Source: Amaranthus tricolor (lineage: Eukaryota; Streptophyta; Magnoliopsida; Caryophyllales; Amaranthaceae). From it: a stretch of 64,000 nucleotides of DNA. Under the pieces are notes generated by a model. That model saw nothing but the letters and a program-made list of their open reading frames with translations, was not told where the DNA came from and did no database searches. The stretch lies in the NCBI RefSeq assembly GCF_026212465.1, contig NC_080053.1, positions 11,778,781-11,842,780 on the forward strand. The letters run 5' to 3'. The position numbers were made by a program, and so were the translations under genes. Numbering within the stretch: the stretch's first letter is position 1; each line of letters starts with the position of its first letter. Positions 35,090-47,140 of this stretch are shown one piece after another.

Positions 35090-35240
35090 GGTTGTTATTA
35101 ACAGAGAATATAGAAAACTGGTCAAAAAATAGTCAAGCATGTGTTCGCTGTTAGTAACAACGAACAAAAGCAGACTTGGTCAAAGCAGGTCAAACCTTTG
35201 TTCTATGTTACTAACAGCGAACAAAAGTTTGACTTTTGTT
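35090..35240. repeat. MULE-B2 left subterminal palindromes
   Basis: Units of gttcgctgttagtaacaacg and gttactaacagcgaac separated by gtcaaa-rich spacers. Each unit is close to self-complementary. Confidence 0.8.
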
Positions 35241-35499
35241 GACTTTTTTTCTATGATTTGAACTAGCCGTTGTAAAATTGAATAATAATCGTTATTAAAT
35301 TGAAAATAGTCGTTGTTATTATGTTCTATAAATACGTCATCATTTCCCTACTTCATTCTATCCAAACTCCATTATTCTTATGTTAGCTAATTGGTTTTGA
35401 AGGTAATATAAGGTATTATGTTAGTATTATTCTCAATTTATAAAGATTAATATTATTTTTGAATATTAACTATGTTACTATATTATATGTGTTCCGTAG

Positions 35500-35817
35500 A
35501 TGTCAAAGAAGCATTCTATTGAAGAGCTTTATGATTGTGGTTATGAAGTTGAAAATAATACAGATTGGGGCGACCTCGATCCTGGCCGTGACTTTGTTGC
35601 TTGTTCATTCTACTTGGATGAAAGATTCGGTTGCACGTACTTTAGGTGGGTTGCTTTGGAGGGTATTCCATGGTAGAGAGACTTAATAATTCAACTCAAA
35701 AAAGAAAAACAAGAGCTTAAAGATGAGGTACTTAATCTCAAGAGGCAAATAGATGATATGGCACATAGGAAAGAAGAGATTGAAAGGATTCTGAGAAAGT
35801 TCAAGAAGCAATATTAG
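35500..35817 (+). pseudogene. GRF-type zinc-finger/coiled-coil protein with an internal stop
   Basis: The ATG at 35500 opens a 106-codon frame reading MSKKHSIEELYDCGYEVENN, then DLDPGRDFVACSFYLDERFG, CTYFRWVALEGIPW, then a TAG at 35674-35676, then RDLIIQLKKEKQELKDEV and a final TAG at 35815. The NPGR-F--C----CxfFrWv pattern with a C-terminal coiled coil is that of small plant GRF zinc-finger proteins, thought to bind nucleic acid. The first Cys pair is incomplete here. The premature stop removes the coiled coil. The gene lies inside MULE-B2, opposite in direction to the transposase remnant. Confidence 0.75.
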
Positions 35818-36140
35818 TTAGCGGTGGTTAAACTTAACGAATAAACTATGTAATTTGCTATGGATTGGGTGAATATGAATGAAATTGTGTTGAATTTTCG
35901 ACAGCACTTTCCCTATTTGAATATGATTGTTTGTTTGATTTAGATTAAATGCATACTTAATTCCAAGATAAACGTAGCCATCGTAGTCCAATGCATGATT
36001 CATGGTGGAATGATTTATCGTAGAAAACTCCGGGTAATCAACATCATGTCATTCGTAATAAACATGTGATAATACGATAAACATATATACATCTACATAT
36101 ATATTACAAACTATACACAAAAGTCTAGTGTTACAAATAT

Positions 36141-36755
36141 TCAATATGTATAAATGTTCAATATATACAAACAAGTATACTTATTTGTATCTTCTAAGTT
36201 AACCGTAACATCAATTGAAACTTGAAGTTGAAGTTGATTGGGTTCACTAGAAGGAGAAGAGAATAACAACAAAAAGGGATTTTGGGTTTCTTGGGTCGAG
36301 AAAGGCGCAGGAGAAGGAGCAGAAGAAGTTACATTCAAGACTGCATTTGTTTCTACAACATTGACATCTTGATTTCCTAGGGGAACCTCTTCTACGTATA
36401 ACTCTAAAGAGGGAATAGAAGTAGACTTTGAAAACTCCCACAAAGCATCTATAGCCTCATCACCCTTAACTGGAAAAGCTAACAATTGTCCACTCATATC
36501 GTATTTAAAACTTATATTAACAATACTTCTTGTAGTGTCAATCCCAATCTTAGAACATATAAGAAGTTTAAATTCATTCAAATCCATGTTTAAGTTGCAT
36601 GCAAACAGTTTACGTCTTCCCCCAACATACTTAATATTGCTACTACTTGATTGAATTGAACCATTCCAAAAACATACTATAGTCACACAAAATGAAGTTG
36701 TTTCTACAAGAATACGTACAAAATCAACATCATCATCAAGTTCATAAGAAAGCAA
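36141..36755 (-). pseudogene. MuDR-type transposase N-terminal fragment (MULE-B2)
   Basis: A minus-strand frame of 204 codons: LSYELDDDVDFVRILVETTS, IKYVGGRRKLFACNLNMDLN, SIVNISFKYDMSGQLLAFPV, SLELYVEEVPLGNQDVNVVE. It is the same N-terminal PB1-like region as at 6304-6816. The catalytic and zinc-finger parts are absent; the frame runs into AT-rich sequence. The ATG start is open, but the product would lack DDE residues, so I treat it as a remnant of an internally deleted element. Confidence 0.7.
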
Positions 36756-37399
36756 GTAGATTATTCAAAAAAATTCACAACTACAATTTACAACATTCAC
36801 AACTACATTTAACAACAAAGTACATTCATTCATTTTCTACATAAAAACATATATAATTTACAAGATTGTCAAGAACATGACAAAATACAAAGAAACTTTA
36901 CATTAAATATTTTCTACATAAATACATGAATAAACAACATTATTAAGATCATGATAAAATACAACTAAATTTGACATAAATAGACGGATTAAAGATAACT
37001 GACAACTATATTTTACCATCAACAAACATACTTTAAAGAAAAGCATAAATAACTAATAAAATCAATGGAAAGGTACCTTAATAAGTTGTAGATGACCTAG
37101 GAGTGGTACTTTGCAATTTTTTTAGCTTGTATTATGTAAAATAAGAAGAATTAAATTCAAGGCCCTAAATTTCGAAATTAAAATAAATAAATAAATAAAT
37201 AAAATAAATAAATTGAAGACAATGTAGAAGCTTACAGAACTAATAAGTTGAAGGAACTTGAAAATTGATGACATCAATTCAAGGATTGAATTTGCTTTAA
37301 TGTTGGAAACAAGATAGAGATTTTCGTGGGTTTAAACGTTAGGGTTTGAAGTTTGGGTCAAATGAGGAAGAAGGAGTTCTGTTGTATTTAGGACCGTGT

Positions 37400-37600
37400 T
37401 AGTACATTGTTACTAACAGCGAACAAAGACTTTGGTAAAAAAAGTCAACATCTTTGTATATTGTTATTTGTTAGTAACAGCGAACACATATGTTGACTTT
37501 TTCTTACCAAAGTCCCTGTTCGTTGTTACTAACAGCGAACAAAGCCTTGACTTAAATTTCAGCACATACATGGTTCGTTGTTAGTAACAACGAGTATATA
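37400..37600. repeat. MULE-B2 right subterminal palindromes
   Basis: Four gttactaacagcgaac / gttcgttgttactaacag units, each nearly self-complementary, spaced by aaagtcaac-type sequence. Confidence 0.85.
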
Positions 37601-37794
37601 CCAAACCTAGCTTTGGAGGCAAGAACGCTTATTTTGGGATTGAAGTTTGCCGAAAGCTTAAATTTTGACTATTTTAGTTAAATAGTCTCTTTTTTTTCAA
37701 ATTTTCACACAAGTGCGAGGCAGTCTATGGGGTAGGCCCACAAGGCAACCCCCAATGCCCATCGTTAGAGGGGCCATTTTTAATGCAACTAATT

Positions 37795-38219
37795 GAAAAT
37801 TTGAAAAAACAAAATTTTATTTAAAAAAAATCACAAAATAAGCGTTTTCTGAGGTCGTGTATTTGTTCGCTGATATTAACAGGAAATAGCAAATCAAAAC
37901 TCTTTATTCGCTGTTACTAACAAGGAGTGTTTGTTAGTAACAGTGAATAAAATCAAGATAATGTCATAGTTATTACAAGGGAAATAAATATATCAATTGT
38001 TTGTTCGCTGTTCTAAAAAACGAACACCCTTTGTTTTTTTTTTCCTTTGAAAAATATGTTATCTTCTTTTTATTCGCTATTAGTAACAACAAACAAAATC
38101 GTGGTGTTTTTTTTTTTTTACATTTAACATGTCATTCTCTTGTTTTATGTTACTAACAGCGAACAAACACTCCTTAGACTCGTATAGGCAAACACTTATA
38201 TAGGAAATTAAAAATTTTC
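37795..38219. mobile_element. Small non-autonomous element related to MULE-B
   Basis: It starts gaaaatttgaaaaaacaaaa, like the MULE-B ends, and closes with an inverted aaaaattttc. The interior is mostly gttcgctgttactaacaagg and gttactaacagcgaacaaac units. At 425 bp with no coding capacity, it looks like a miniature derivative. No clear 9-bp target duplication was found, so the limits are provisional. Confidence 0.6.
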
Positions 38220-40005
38220 GAAATTTATTATGGAAATTTATTTTTTTTTTTTTTAAAAAAACCCATTTTATTCAATTTTTCTCAATTTTTTGAAAGTCAT
38301 CATTCCAATTTTACATGCTTAAAACATATATGACCTCGAAGAATACTACTATGTTCAAATGAACTTTACGTAGTCAAGTAATCAACTGCCTAACCTAAGA
38401 TTGTTTGTTGCTAAGTTAGTGCACCACAAGAAAAATAATTAAAAATAAGAAGTTCTAAACTCGCATTTCAACTTTATACTTTTTTTTTTTTTTGAATTGA
38501 ACTTTACACTTATTTTATTGTTGCTAAGTTCTTCAAAAAAAAATAATCATGATAATAATCAAAGTATTAATAATATTTTTCATTGAATGTGATAGTGAGA
38601 ATAACTGTAGTCTGATTTGATTATTATGATTAATATTATTTGATGCAATTATTTCATAAATATTGATCTTATTATATTTATTACGGATGTGTATCATGAA
38701 AACTATTTTTCTTCACAATCGATAAATTGCAATTACTTTTTCCTAGAATTGCTTGAATATTTGATTTATTTTAGTTTATTGTGTTTTTAAACAAGATTTG
38801 TTTTAAAGGTGAAAAAAAATTATTTTTAGGAATTTTTTTAATGAAATTATAGATTAGAAACTTTATTAGAAAATTTCTATTTTTTTATTTTGCTTAGGAC
38901 CCTTAAATTGTTAAGGACGGCCCTACTCATGTGTTTTATTTTTGCTTGTCAAAACAAAAATTCAAAAGAATTTCTCCTCAAATAAAGTTTTTGATCGGAA
39001 TAGTAATCAAACCTGTAGACCCCATTATTCTTGTTGTTCAATGTTCGTTGTTCATTATTCGCAGTTGCTTCCTAGTAGTGCGCTTCTGCTTCTTTATAGT
39101 ATCTCATGTCTCTTCATAATGATTTCAAGCATTTGAGAAAACCTTGAACCACAAGTCTTTCCTTACACATGGCAATCTCGACAAGTGCAATTATTGCACT
39201 TATTTGGATTCTTTTTATGCTCCGTTTGTTAGTTTAGTGGTGTTTTATCGGTAATTATAGCTTTGATTTGGTCCATTTTTATGCTATTGTAATGGTTTTT
39301 GAGCAACTAATAGACTATTTTGGTGATTGTAAGGTATTTTTGTCAAAATTTTGGTTGAAACATTATATAGGGATGACATTAAAAAGATTGAAAAAGAAAA
39401 TAGCTCGAAAGATCCCACGGAGAATAAGTTCAATCGTGCGAATCCTGAAACCCTAAACTTCCATTAATATCGTTAACAACCCTTTACATTTATTTTTTGA
39501 TAGTTTAAGATTAACTCTCATATATTTGTATTTCTCACTACGCATCCATTAGAATAAATAGAATTTAGTAAATCAAAGTAATTTAAGAGTCCTTGTATTC
39601 AACTCGCAACTACCATATGTTTTCAGTATTATATAAAATTTTACATCAAATCTCTTCTTTTTTTTTTTTTTTTTTTTTTCAGGAAACCCCATTTATCCTA
39701 TTAATTTTACTCCTTTTAGAGTTTAAATGATTCGTCAAAAACTAATCATTTTCTAATGATTTTAGTTATGTCGTAATAACTTCCTTGGCCAATATATCCG
39801 TTGCTTGCATTCATCTTGTGTCCTCGATATGAAATATATGGAACAAACATAACAATTATACAATCAGAGCCATTAATAATCAATGAGAACAACACAATAA
39901 ATTTCGTAATTGGTTACACAAGCAAAAGACATTCGTTTTTCCCGGATAGGCAGTTTGAATTCTCATCTATGCTAAGCAAAGTAAATTCTAAGGAATACCA
40001 AGTCT
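38220..40005. other. Intergenic region downstream of the GrpE gene
   Basis: AT-rich with poly-T tracts (38241, 38481, 39660). I recognise no coding segment. The GrpE 3' UTR should lie in the last few hundred bases before 40006. Confidence 0.5.
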
Positions 40006-43000
40006 TTACGACTCAACTTCCTCGGCCACATCCTCACTGTTCTCTGTCACACCCGCTTCTTGTACAAACGCCTCAGCTCCTTCGGGCTTCTCTGGACCTG
40101 GACCTGGACCGGCAGACACTTTTACCATAGACGGGCGTAAGAGTCTATCACCAAGCTTGAACCCTTTGCGATATTCCTCAATTATGATGCCATCATTGTA
40201 TTCTGTAGACTCCTCTCTCATGATCGCTTCGTGCAGCTTTATTAAGAAATCATCACCGAAGTTTGTTAATATATAAAGTATAAACGATAAAAAAGGTTAA
40301 GAAAATGGTTTTATATAACATCATCTAAGACAGCATCATATATTAGAACATAACATACCTCCAAACACGGTATGTAACTACGTATTATCAATGTATTGTG
40401 GACTCACCAAGTTGGCTAGAAAATAAAGAAATAATAGGTCTAGAGTTATGAACGGATCCAGGTCCTCATAAAACCTGAAAACCCAAGATTGAGTAACCGA
40501 ATCATTTTGCCAAGAACTCGGCTCAAATTCAAGCCAACTTGGTTGCCCACCTGCATTGATATACACAGCAAACACCATAATCACTAAACCAATCACGCTA
40601 TTCAGGCAAGGGAGTTAAGGACGTAACAAGCAGAGCATTTAGTTTGTGATAGTTTGCTAGACAGCCTATCAAATAGAAGCAAAGCAAATATTCTGTCCTT
40701 GAACCTATGTTTACTTGGACTCGGGTACTAATGTCGGATACTGGTACGTGTTCAAGTGTCGGATACATATATTTTACGCCTAAAATGAAGGGTCTAAGTG
40801 CCATACCAATGTCCGAGCATCAAGGATCAGACACGGCCACACGGGTATGTGAAGCACAATGAAGGGTACAAGTAACATAGCTTTGAACCAAACATCAAGC
40901 AACAAGGAACAAAGTGGGAAAGAAAACAAAAGCGGGAAACAAACAAAACACCTTCATTTCTGGGTGAACAGCAGATAGAATTATTCATTGTTTTAATAAA
41001 TACGATGGAAGAGATATAGCGAGGGAAACAGAAACACTCACCAATGGATCAAAAGGTTTTCCAACTGTCTCAACTGGAACAACACCTATTGAACTTAAAA
41101 TTTCAATGAACTGCTTGTATATACTTTGGTAACTGTTGTTGATTTTCTCCTCTGCTTCTGTCTCAATTTTGATCTGGTTTTTAGCCCTCTCGAAATTATC
41201 CAAAACAGGCAAAAAATTCTCTATGACCTCCCCTTGTGCATTTGTCATCAGTGATGAGCGTTCTCTCTCGGTTCTCTTCCGAAAGTTATCAAAATCTGCA
41301 CTAATCCTTAAAACACGATCTCTTTCTGCTGAAAAATCTTCAGAAATCGAAGCCACCTTTTTCTCAAGCGCATCCTTTTCATCTTCAATGGTTATAAAGA
41401 ATGCTTCCAACTCAGCAACTTTGGACTCATCATTATTAATTATAGCCTCTTTATACAACTGTAAAGCAGTGATAACTGGCGATGAAGGAGTTTCATCAGC
41501 ATCAGCTTTGTCCTCGTCGCTTAGCGGCTCTTCCACAGTGTCAACATTGATACTTCCATCTGTATTGTCCTGTTTACATGCCCAAAGAAGGAAAAAATAT
41601 GAGGAAATTGCTAGCTAGCAACGAACAATTGTCCACTATTAGCTAACACCAACATACCAGAGCTCCACAAAGTAAAGAAAATAAAAAATAACCTTGTCTT
41701 TTGCTTATCCCAATAATTTTTGAGAAGAAATATTTACTCCCACCACCTAAAGCATTATAGGCTGCATTTATATTTTAGCTTATCCAGAATAACAGGCAGC
41801 ATTCTAAAGTTCACAAGTTTTTCCATATTGCCGATTTCAAAGAATTTGTACTAATATACATAAGATTATGTCAATAAAAAAAACAGTTATGGAAGTATAG
41901 CTAAGTCCATAATTACTCCCAAGCAAAAATTGGCCCTTCTTTTTAGCCATAGATGGAATACTAATAAGCAATATTCCAATCAACAACATGAACATCAATG
42001 TTACCTTAGGGTGTTTTTTTTTTTTTTTTTTTTTTGAGGAAAGGGGGGGGGGGGGGGGGGGTGGTTTGCGTATGATATATTAAATGCAAAATCCAGAGCA
42101 GAACCAATCTAAAGCAAGAATATTCAATAATTTGAGAGTCTTGTAGACAGTGTCGATGAAAGCTTAATGCAAGAGACACAAAGTCCATAAGATTTTGTTT
42201 CTTTACCTCCGTCACATAAAAACATATGCCAGTTATCTTAGCAGGTTTTAGTGCTTAATGTTATACTCCACATGTGCCCATAAGTATTTGCTTATCCTTG
42301 TATCCGTGCAAACAAAAAAGTGTCCATATGTGTCCAAAAGTGTCCATAAGTATTTGCTGACACGGATACACCACAGCAAGCTCTTCCAATTCCAAGGCTC
42401 TATCAAAATAGAAAAAAAGGCTCTTTCGAAAAACCTTAATAGATGAAGTATTACTAGGACTCAAAATTGTGTCTAACATTCCTCTCTTTTGCTCATCTCA
42501 TAACTCAAACAAAGACAAGACTTGGTAATTAATTTTGCATTGCAAAATAAGGTTTTGTTTGGCCGGACACCCATAGCTAATAGAATAGTGGATCACAGTA
42601 GTGGATTGAATTTACACTTTTGAATAGCTGATTGATTTAGGGTTTTAATAGAAAGTGTTAGAAAAAATTAACCGCGGTTAATTGTTTGAAGTTTACATAA
42701 GTAAACATATGTAAGAATTTGAATATTATATTAGTAAATAGTTGTTTGAGAAATACAACAATTAGATGTCACAAATGTCTTTTTAACATAAGAAGTAGAG
42801 CTATAGTTTTTTTAACATTGTATTAGATGGCGCAATGTATTAGAATGCTCCTATTTGCAAGGGATTGGATATTGAATGAGTCAACCCAACCCTCTAATTA
42901 CCAAACAACTTCAGCAGTGACTTTGACCTCAATGGTAAAACCTCAAAAGTGGTATAATCCTTTAATCTCAGCATGATCCAGTATTTACCAAAGAAGGCCT

Positions 43001-45657
43001 AAATTTGCGTTGCTCGCATGCATAGTCGTACCAGGATCAGCTCATCAGAAATTAATGAGTATTGACCAACATCAAGTCTGATTATTGATAATGAAATCAA
43101 TAGTTCATGCACTGAATTTATAATCTATCGCCAAGGGATATTCACAAGAAATAAACACATTTCCTAAATAGTTTGATTCAGAAATAAATGCCTAGATCGG
43201 TGATAAAAATGCTCTGACCTTTACTACTTTCAGCTATTATACACATAGCCTTTAGGGTACATAACATTTTCCTTAGTTCAACGATAGATTAAAAAAGAAA
43301 AGAGGAGAATTCAAAATAATGGACAAAAGTGCAAGCCTTGGCCAAGAATTAGATATATAACTATAGTCTAACAAAGTCCAGCTATGAATAAACAATCCAA
43401 GTTTAAGCATCGCTACAATGGACTAGGATGACAGGATGCTTCAGGTCCTTAGGACACATTTAATTCTACCAGCCATTATCTACTCTATATGTTCACTAAG
43501 ATTTGTATGACCCAAGATTATAGAATATGAAATTTCTCAAAGAAAATAAAGGTTTCCATAGTAAGAGATCTCGACTCAAAAAGAACTCACAAACTATGGC
43601 TTGGCACTATGCATGATCCGACTTTAACAAATATTTGGTGCAACAACAAAAATGTCTCAAAAAATTAGAGTCGACTACATGAACTAATATACAATGGTCA
43701 TCCATATGGATTCTTCTCCATTTATTTCGGCTTTCTACCATCTCATTTTGTAAGTCTAAATTCTTTTTATCTTTTTCCACTTTTGCAGTCCAAGTCATCT
43801 TCGGTCTTTTTAACCCACTTTTTAAGTCTTTCGAGTTCCAACCTTCTATCTTTCATACCGATTCACAAATACCGATTCACAAATACCTCGTCTTCGTACA
43901 TGCCCAAACCATCTCAAATGATTATTTTTCATCTTAGCCTCAATATTTACAACTCCTAAACCCTTTCTTAGATCTTTGTATCAAATCCTATCCCTCAAGG
44001 TATGTCTACTCATTTATCAAAGCATTTGCAATTTGCTATTCACGTCTTCCTATAATGATTTTTTTTTATAAGACCAACATTTTGATCCATATAGCAACGC
44101 TAGTCTAATGGTCATTCAATAAAACTTACTCTTTAGCCTAAGAGGAACACCTCAATCACATAATATTCTAGTAGTCGCTTTTCATTTTTGCCCTCCACAC
44201 TTAACATATTTGGTGGGCACACATAATTAATGGTGTGGTAGAGTGTCTCAAAGAGACCAACATAAAGCAGTAGTTATCTACCAACTGAAGAGATGTTAAT
44301 TGACCACTTATTTTGTTGTCAAGGAAAGTAAATGGAATTGGCCCAAGTAGAAATAGAATTTATCTAAGGCTAAACATATTGAAACTCCAACCTTGTATCT
44401 ATACAAGAACTCATTTAAATCATTATTACCCCTTAGCTCATAGATCTACAACGAAAAACAATTTGAGTCAAGTTCAAATCTCACAAAACCCTTGCTTTTC
44501 TTCAATTTTTTTCTTTTATTACCATAATCATTTAAGCTAATCATAATTTGCTACTTAAGTACAAGAAATCCTTGCAAAAATGTGCAATGCGTAGAGTTAT
44601 CAAAAAAATAATCAAAATCTTGCAAAAACCAGTAGACAATATCCATTAAGAATTGTAGGACATTTCTCATAATATGTTCACAGACAGCAATGAGAAACCT
44701 TCATATAACCAACAAAGCCTTCAACAATAAATTTATGCTCAATTAGGTTAAAATATATTGATTTATGTAGCCAATCTCAATCTTTTGGAATTTGCTCTGA
44801 CATTGTTGTGTGACTCAAAAAGGCTACAAACTCTTTGATTTCGAATCATAATAGACTATATTAAAGAACTCATTGAGTCACATGAACCGAAGTTCTTATT
44901 TATGTGAAGTTACAGACGATATTTGCTAGCAAAGACCAATCGCAGATAAGGGTTAGACTGTATACATATAAATTTTCAAACTCTTACTTAGGTGGCAGCC
45001 ATTTAATGGCTTCAAGTAATCAAAAGTTGTTGTTGTCCTTTAAAACACTACCAACCATTAACCAGGATTATTTCCCCGATAGATGAGTTTAAACTATCCC
45101 ATATTTTACCTTAAAACACATTGTACCTAACATAAATAATATAGCAGAAACAAAGAAATTAAAAACATCCCAATCGGCAATCAATTTTCATCCTTGAAGA
45201 AATAAGTACAATTCATTACTGGGCATAATCAGGCCATAACATTCAAAATTCATCACGTTCATGAACCCATATGTATCTCCACGTATTATTTTCAATCACA
45301 AAACTACTTAATTCCCAACAATCTCAGAACAATACCACAAAATCACTTCGTATTCATATACAATAAAAATTACACAAAGGGAAAACATTGTACCTGGATC
45401 TCAGGGGTCTGAAATTCTTCAGTCTCAGTAACTTCATCTGAAGAAGCAAGACCCAGAAACTTTGGCACACAAGTAGTGTTATAGGAAGAAGATTTAGAAG
45501 GAAAATAGTGAGCATTTAAGCAAGTATTTCTGTTAAAACACTTATTTGTGAAAGAAATAGCAAAAGAAGACTTGAATGAATTGAATGAAGGGATAGAAGA
45601 AGTACATAGAGAAGGGGATGGCGCTCGAAAATTGGCGCTTCTAAGGAGCGTCGCCAT
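40006..45657 (-). CDS. CGE1: Chloroplast GrpE-type nucleotide exchange factor
   Basis: Three minus-strand exons: 45394-45657, 41042-41569, 40006-40236. They total 1023 bp (340 aa plus stop), joined at GT-AG sites in phase 0. GrpE releases ADP from Hsp70; here the partner would be stromal Hsp70. Exon 1 encodes MATLLRSANF and a Ser/Thr-rich, acid-poor stretch typical of a plastid transit peptide. Exon 2 carries a long coiled coil (ALEKKVASISEDFSAERDRV, ISADFDNFRKRTERE) and the GrpE signature region (VIENFLPVLDNFERA, YKQFIEILSSIGVVPVETVG, KPFDP). Exon 3 completes the dimer head (LHEAIMREESTEYNDGIIIE, EYRKGFKLGDRLLRPSMVKV) and an acidic tail. An ATG 22 codons upstream is in frame, but the second one fits a normal transit-peptide start. 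The plastid isoform symbol is by similarity. Confidence 0.93.
42044..42061. repeat. Poly-G tract in GrpE intron 1
   Basis: About 18 G preceded by a poly-T run and gaggaaa. Tract length is unreliable. Confidence 0.85.
43600..44215 (-). pseudogene. LINE ORF2 C-terminal remnant in GrpE intron 1
   Basis: On the minus strand the segment MKNNHLRWFGHVRRRGICES, followed by RPKMTWTAKVEKDKKNLDLQ and MVESRNKWRRIHMDDH, matches the conserved tail of plant LINE reverse-transcriptase polyproteins (LRWxGHVxRR, then GRPKxTW, then RxxWRxxIHxxD). Several frameshifts and stops are present. A 14-bp direct duplication (accgattcacaaat, near 43858) adds to the decay. Confidence 0.75.
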
Positions 45658-45879
45658 TGGCGTTGGTAGACGAGGTTTGGTGGGTGAGGAAGGATTTATG
45701 AGAGAGACTGGCAAAGGCAGCAATGGTTTTGCTCACCAGCTCACCCCCATCCAATTAGATAAATAAATAAATAAGACAGCTATGCAAATCCTAGAATGTA
45801 CTTCTTCACTTCACCAAAACCTAGTTACTCGAGAGTTTATAGTTTTAGTTTATATACTATTTTGGTGAGGTATTCATTC

Positions 45880-46215
45880 GAGTCAGAGGTTCAAAACAAA
45901 CTTGTTGATCCGATATATCCAATTTTGTAATCGAATTCAACTTGATTCAATTTTAAAACGAATTTATAATTATGTAAAAATCAATGTGAACTCAAAATTC
46001 GATTTTGAATCGACCTAAAATCAATCCGATAACCTGAATGAACACCTCTAATTCGGGCCTTCGAATCAATTTGGGTCGGTTCAAAATCGATTCTTCTGTT
46101 TACATTGATTTTTACATAATTTTATACACATTTTGAAGTCGGATCAATTCAAATTCGGTTATAAAATCGGGTAAATACCGGATCAGCGGGTATATTTTGA
46201 ACACCTTTGCTCCTT
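45880..46215. repeat. Fold-back (long inverted repeat) element upstream of GrpE
   Basis: The left arm (gaggttcaaaacaaacttgt, ttgatccgatat, ttatgtaaaaatcaatgt, cgattttgaatcgacc) is complementary to the right arm read in reverse (aggtgttcaaaatataccc, ctgatccggtat, ttatgtaaaaatcaatgt, cgattttgaaccgacc). The arms are about 150 bp, with a loop of about 40 bp. It sits roughly 220-560 bp upstream of the GrpE start codon. The rest of 45658-46675 shows nothing else. Confidence 0.75.
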
Positions 46216-46787
46216 CGGTTGCTTTAAAATTGCAATATTGTCGTTTAATGTATAGAATCATTCTAATTGTATAATAAATAAATAATAGTAAAAGAATATT
46301 TGAATTTTAGAGCTAAATTTGCTATAAGTTCTTATTATTTTACATGAAAAAACATTATTTACATGGGATTTTGATAAATTCTGCTCAATATATGTTTTCA
46401 AAATATTAATTTTTATAAATTTATTGGAGTTAGTGAAAAAAGTGAATTTTAAAACAAAAACAAATCAAGTAACTTTTTTTAATTTGGTAAATTTGAGCGA
46501 TTTAAAATTTAATGAACACTTGAATTCTTTTCGGATATTGGGTTTTAAAATATATTGCTCCTATATTAGTACATAAACAAACATGATCACTAGAATTCTA
46601 TTATTTACCTGTCATGCGCTACTATATTATCCCTTTAATTTGCCCCCTTTAATTATATTTTATGAGAGGTTTTTTAAATCTTTTCCCATAATGTTAAAAG
46701 TAAATTTAATTCCCACTTTGTATGAAATGGGAAAGTATTTCTCACAATACCGTCCACCTGACAATTTGTGTTCTTTTAATTTTCCAA

Positions 46788-46922
46788 ACAAAACCGCCAA
46801 ATGAGAAGGCGATTTGCCTTAAGCACTAAACCGCCACATGAAGTAGCGGTTTGGTCAAGGAAAACCGCCATCTCATGTGGCGGTTTTGTCCTAATAAACC
46901 GCCATCTCATGTGGCGGTTTGC
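46788..46922. repeat. MULE-A2 subterminal palindromes (PMD side)
   Basis: Four units of the aaaccgccatctcatgtggcgg type, each an imperfect palindrome of about 24 bp. Matching units at 63660-63795 lie at the other end of the element. Confidence 0.9.
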
Positions 46923-47140
46923 TCTGTGCCCGTGCAACGTTTTATTTTTTTCTTTCAATTCCCATAAATAGTTAGCGCAACCTGCATTAAACTATTTCAA
47001 TACCATCTATTCCATAATAATTAACTACGAACCAGCTTGTTTGAAAACATTAATTATGAAAATAATGCGAAGATATATTACAATCATGGAAAGTGATACA
47101 AGAAGTTCAAATCATATAAGTTGATACAAAGTTTGTTAAA

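Larger units (their letters stand above)
34965..37706 (-). mobile_element. MULE-B2: Mutator-like element with GRF finger pseudogene
   Basis: The terminal inverted repeats are about 120 bp: the left gaaaatttgaaaaaaaaaat pairs with the right end read in reverse (gaaaatttgaaaaaaaagag), followed on both sides by gactatttaac, aatagtcaaaatt and cttgcctccaaagcta. A 9-bp target duplication with one mismatch flanks it: acataagtg (34956-34964) and acacaagtg (37707-37715). Subterminal palindromes of the gttcgctgttactaacagcg type lie inside both ends. It contains a GRF-type pseudogene on the plus strand and a transposase N-terminal fragment on the minus strand, arranged tail to tail. Confidence 0.9.

Noticed and set aside
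35459..35686. Plus-strand frame of 75 codons overlapping the GRF gene
   Set aside because: It is a different reading frame of the GRF zinc-finger pseudogene, which has the recognisable motif.
40598..40804. Minus-strand frame of 68 codons in the second GrpE intron
   Set aside because: The conserved GrpE sequence joins cleanly from exon 2 (KPFDPL) to exon 3 (LHEAIM), so no extra exon is needed, and the frame has no known motif.
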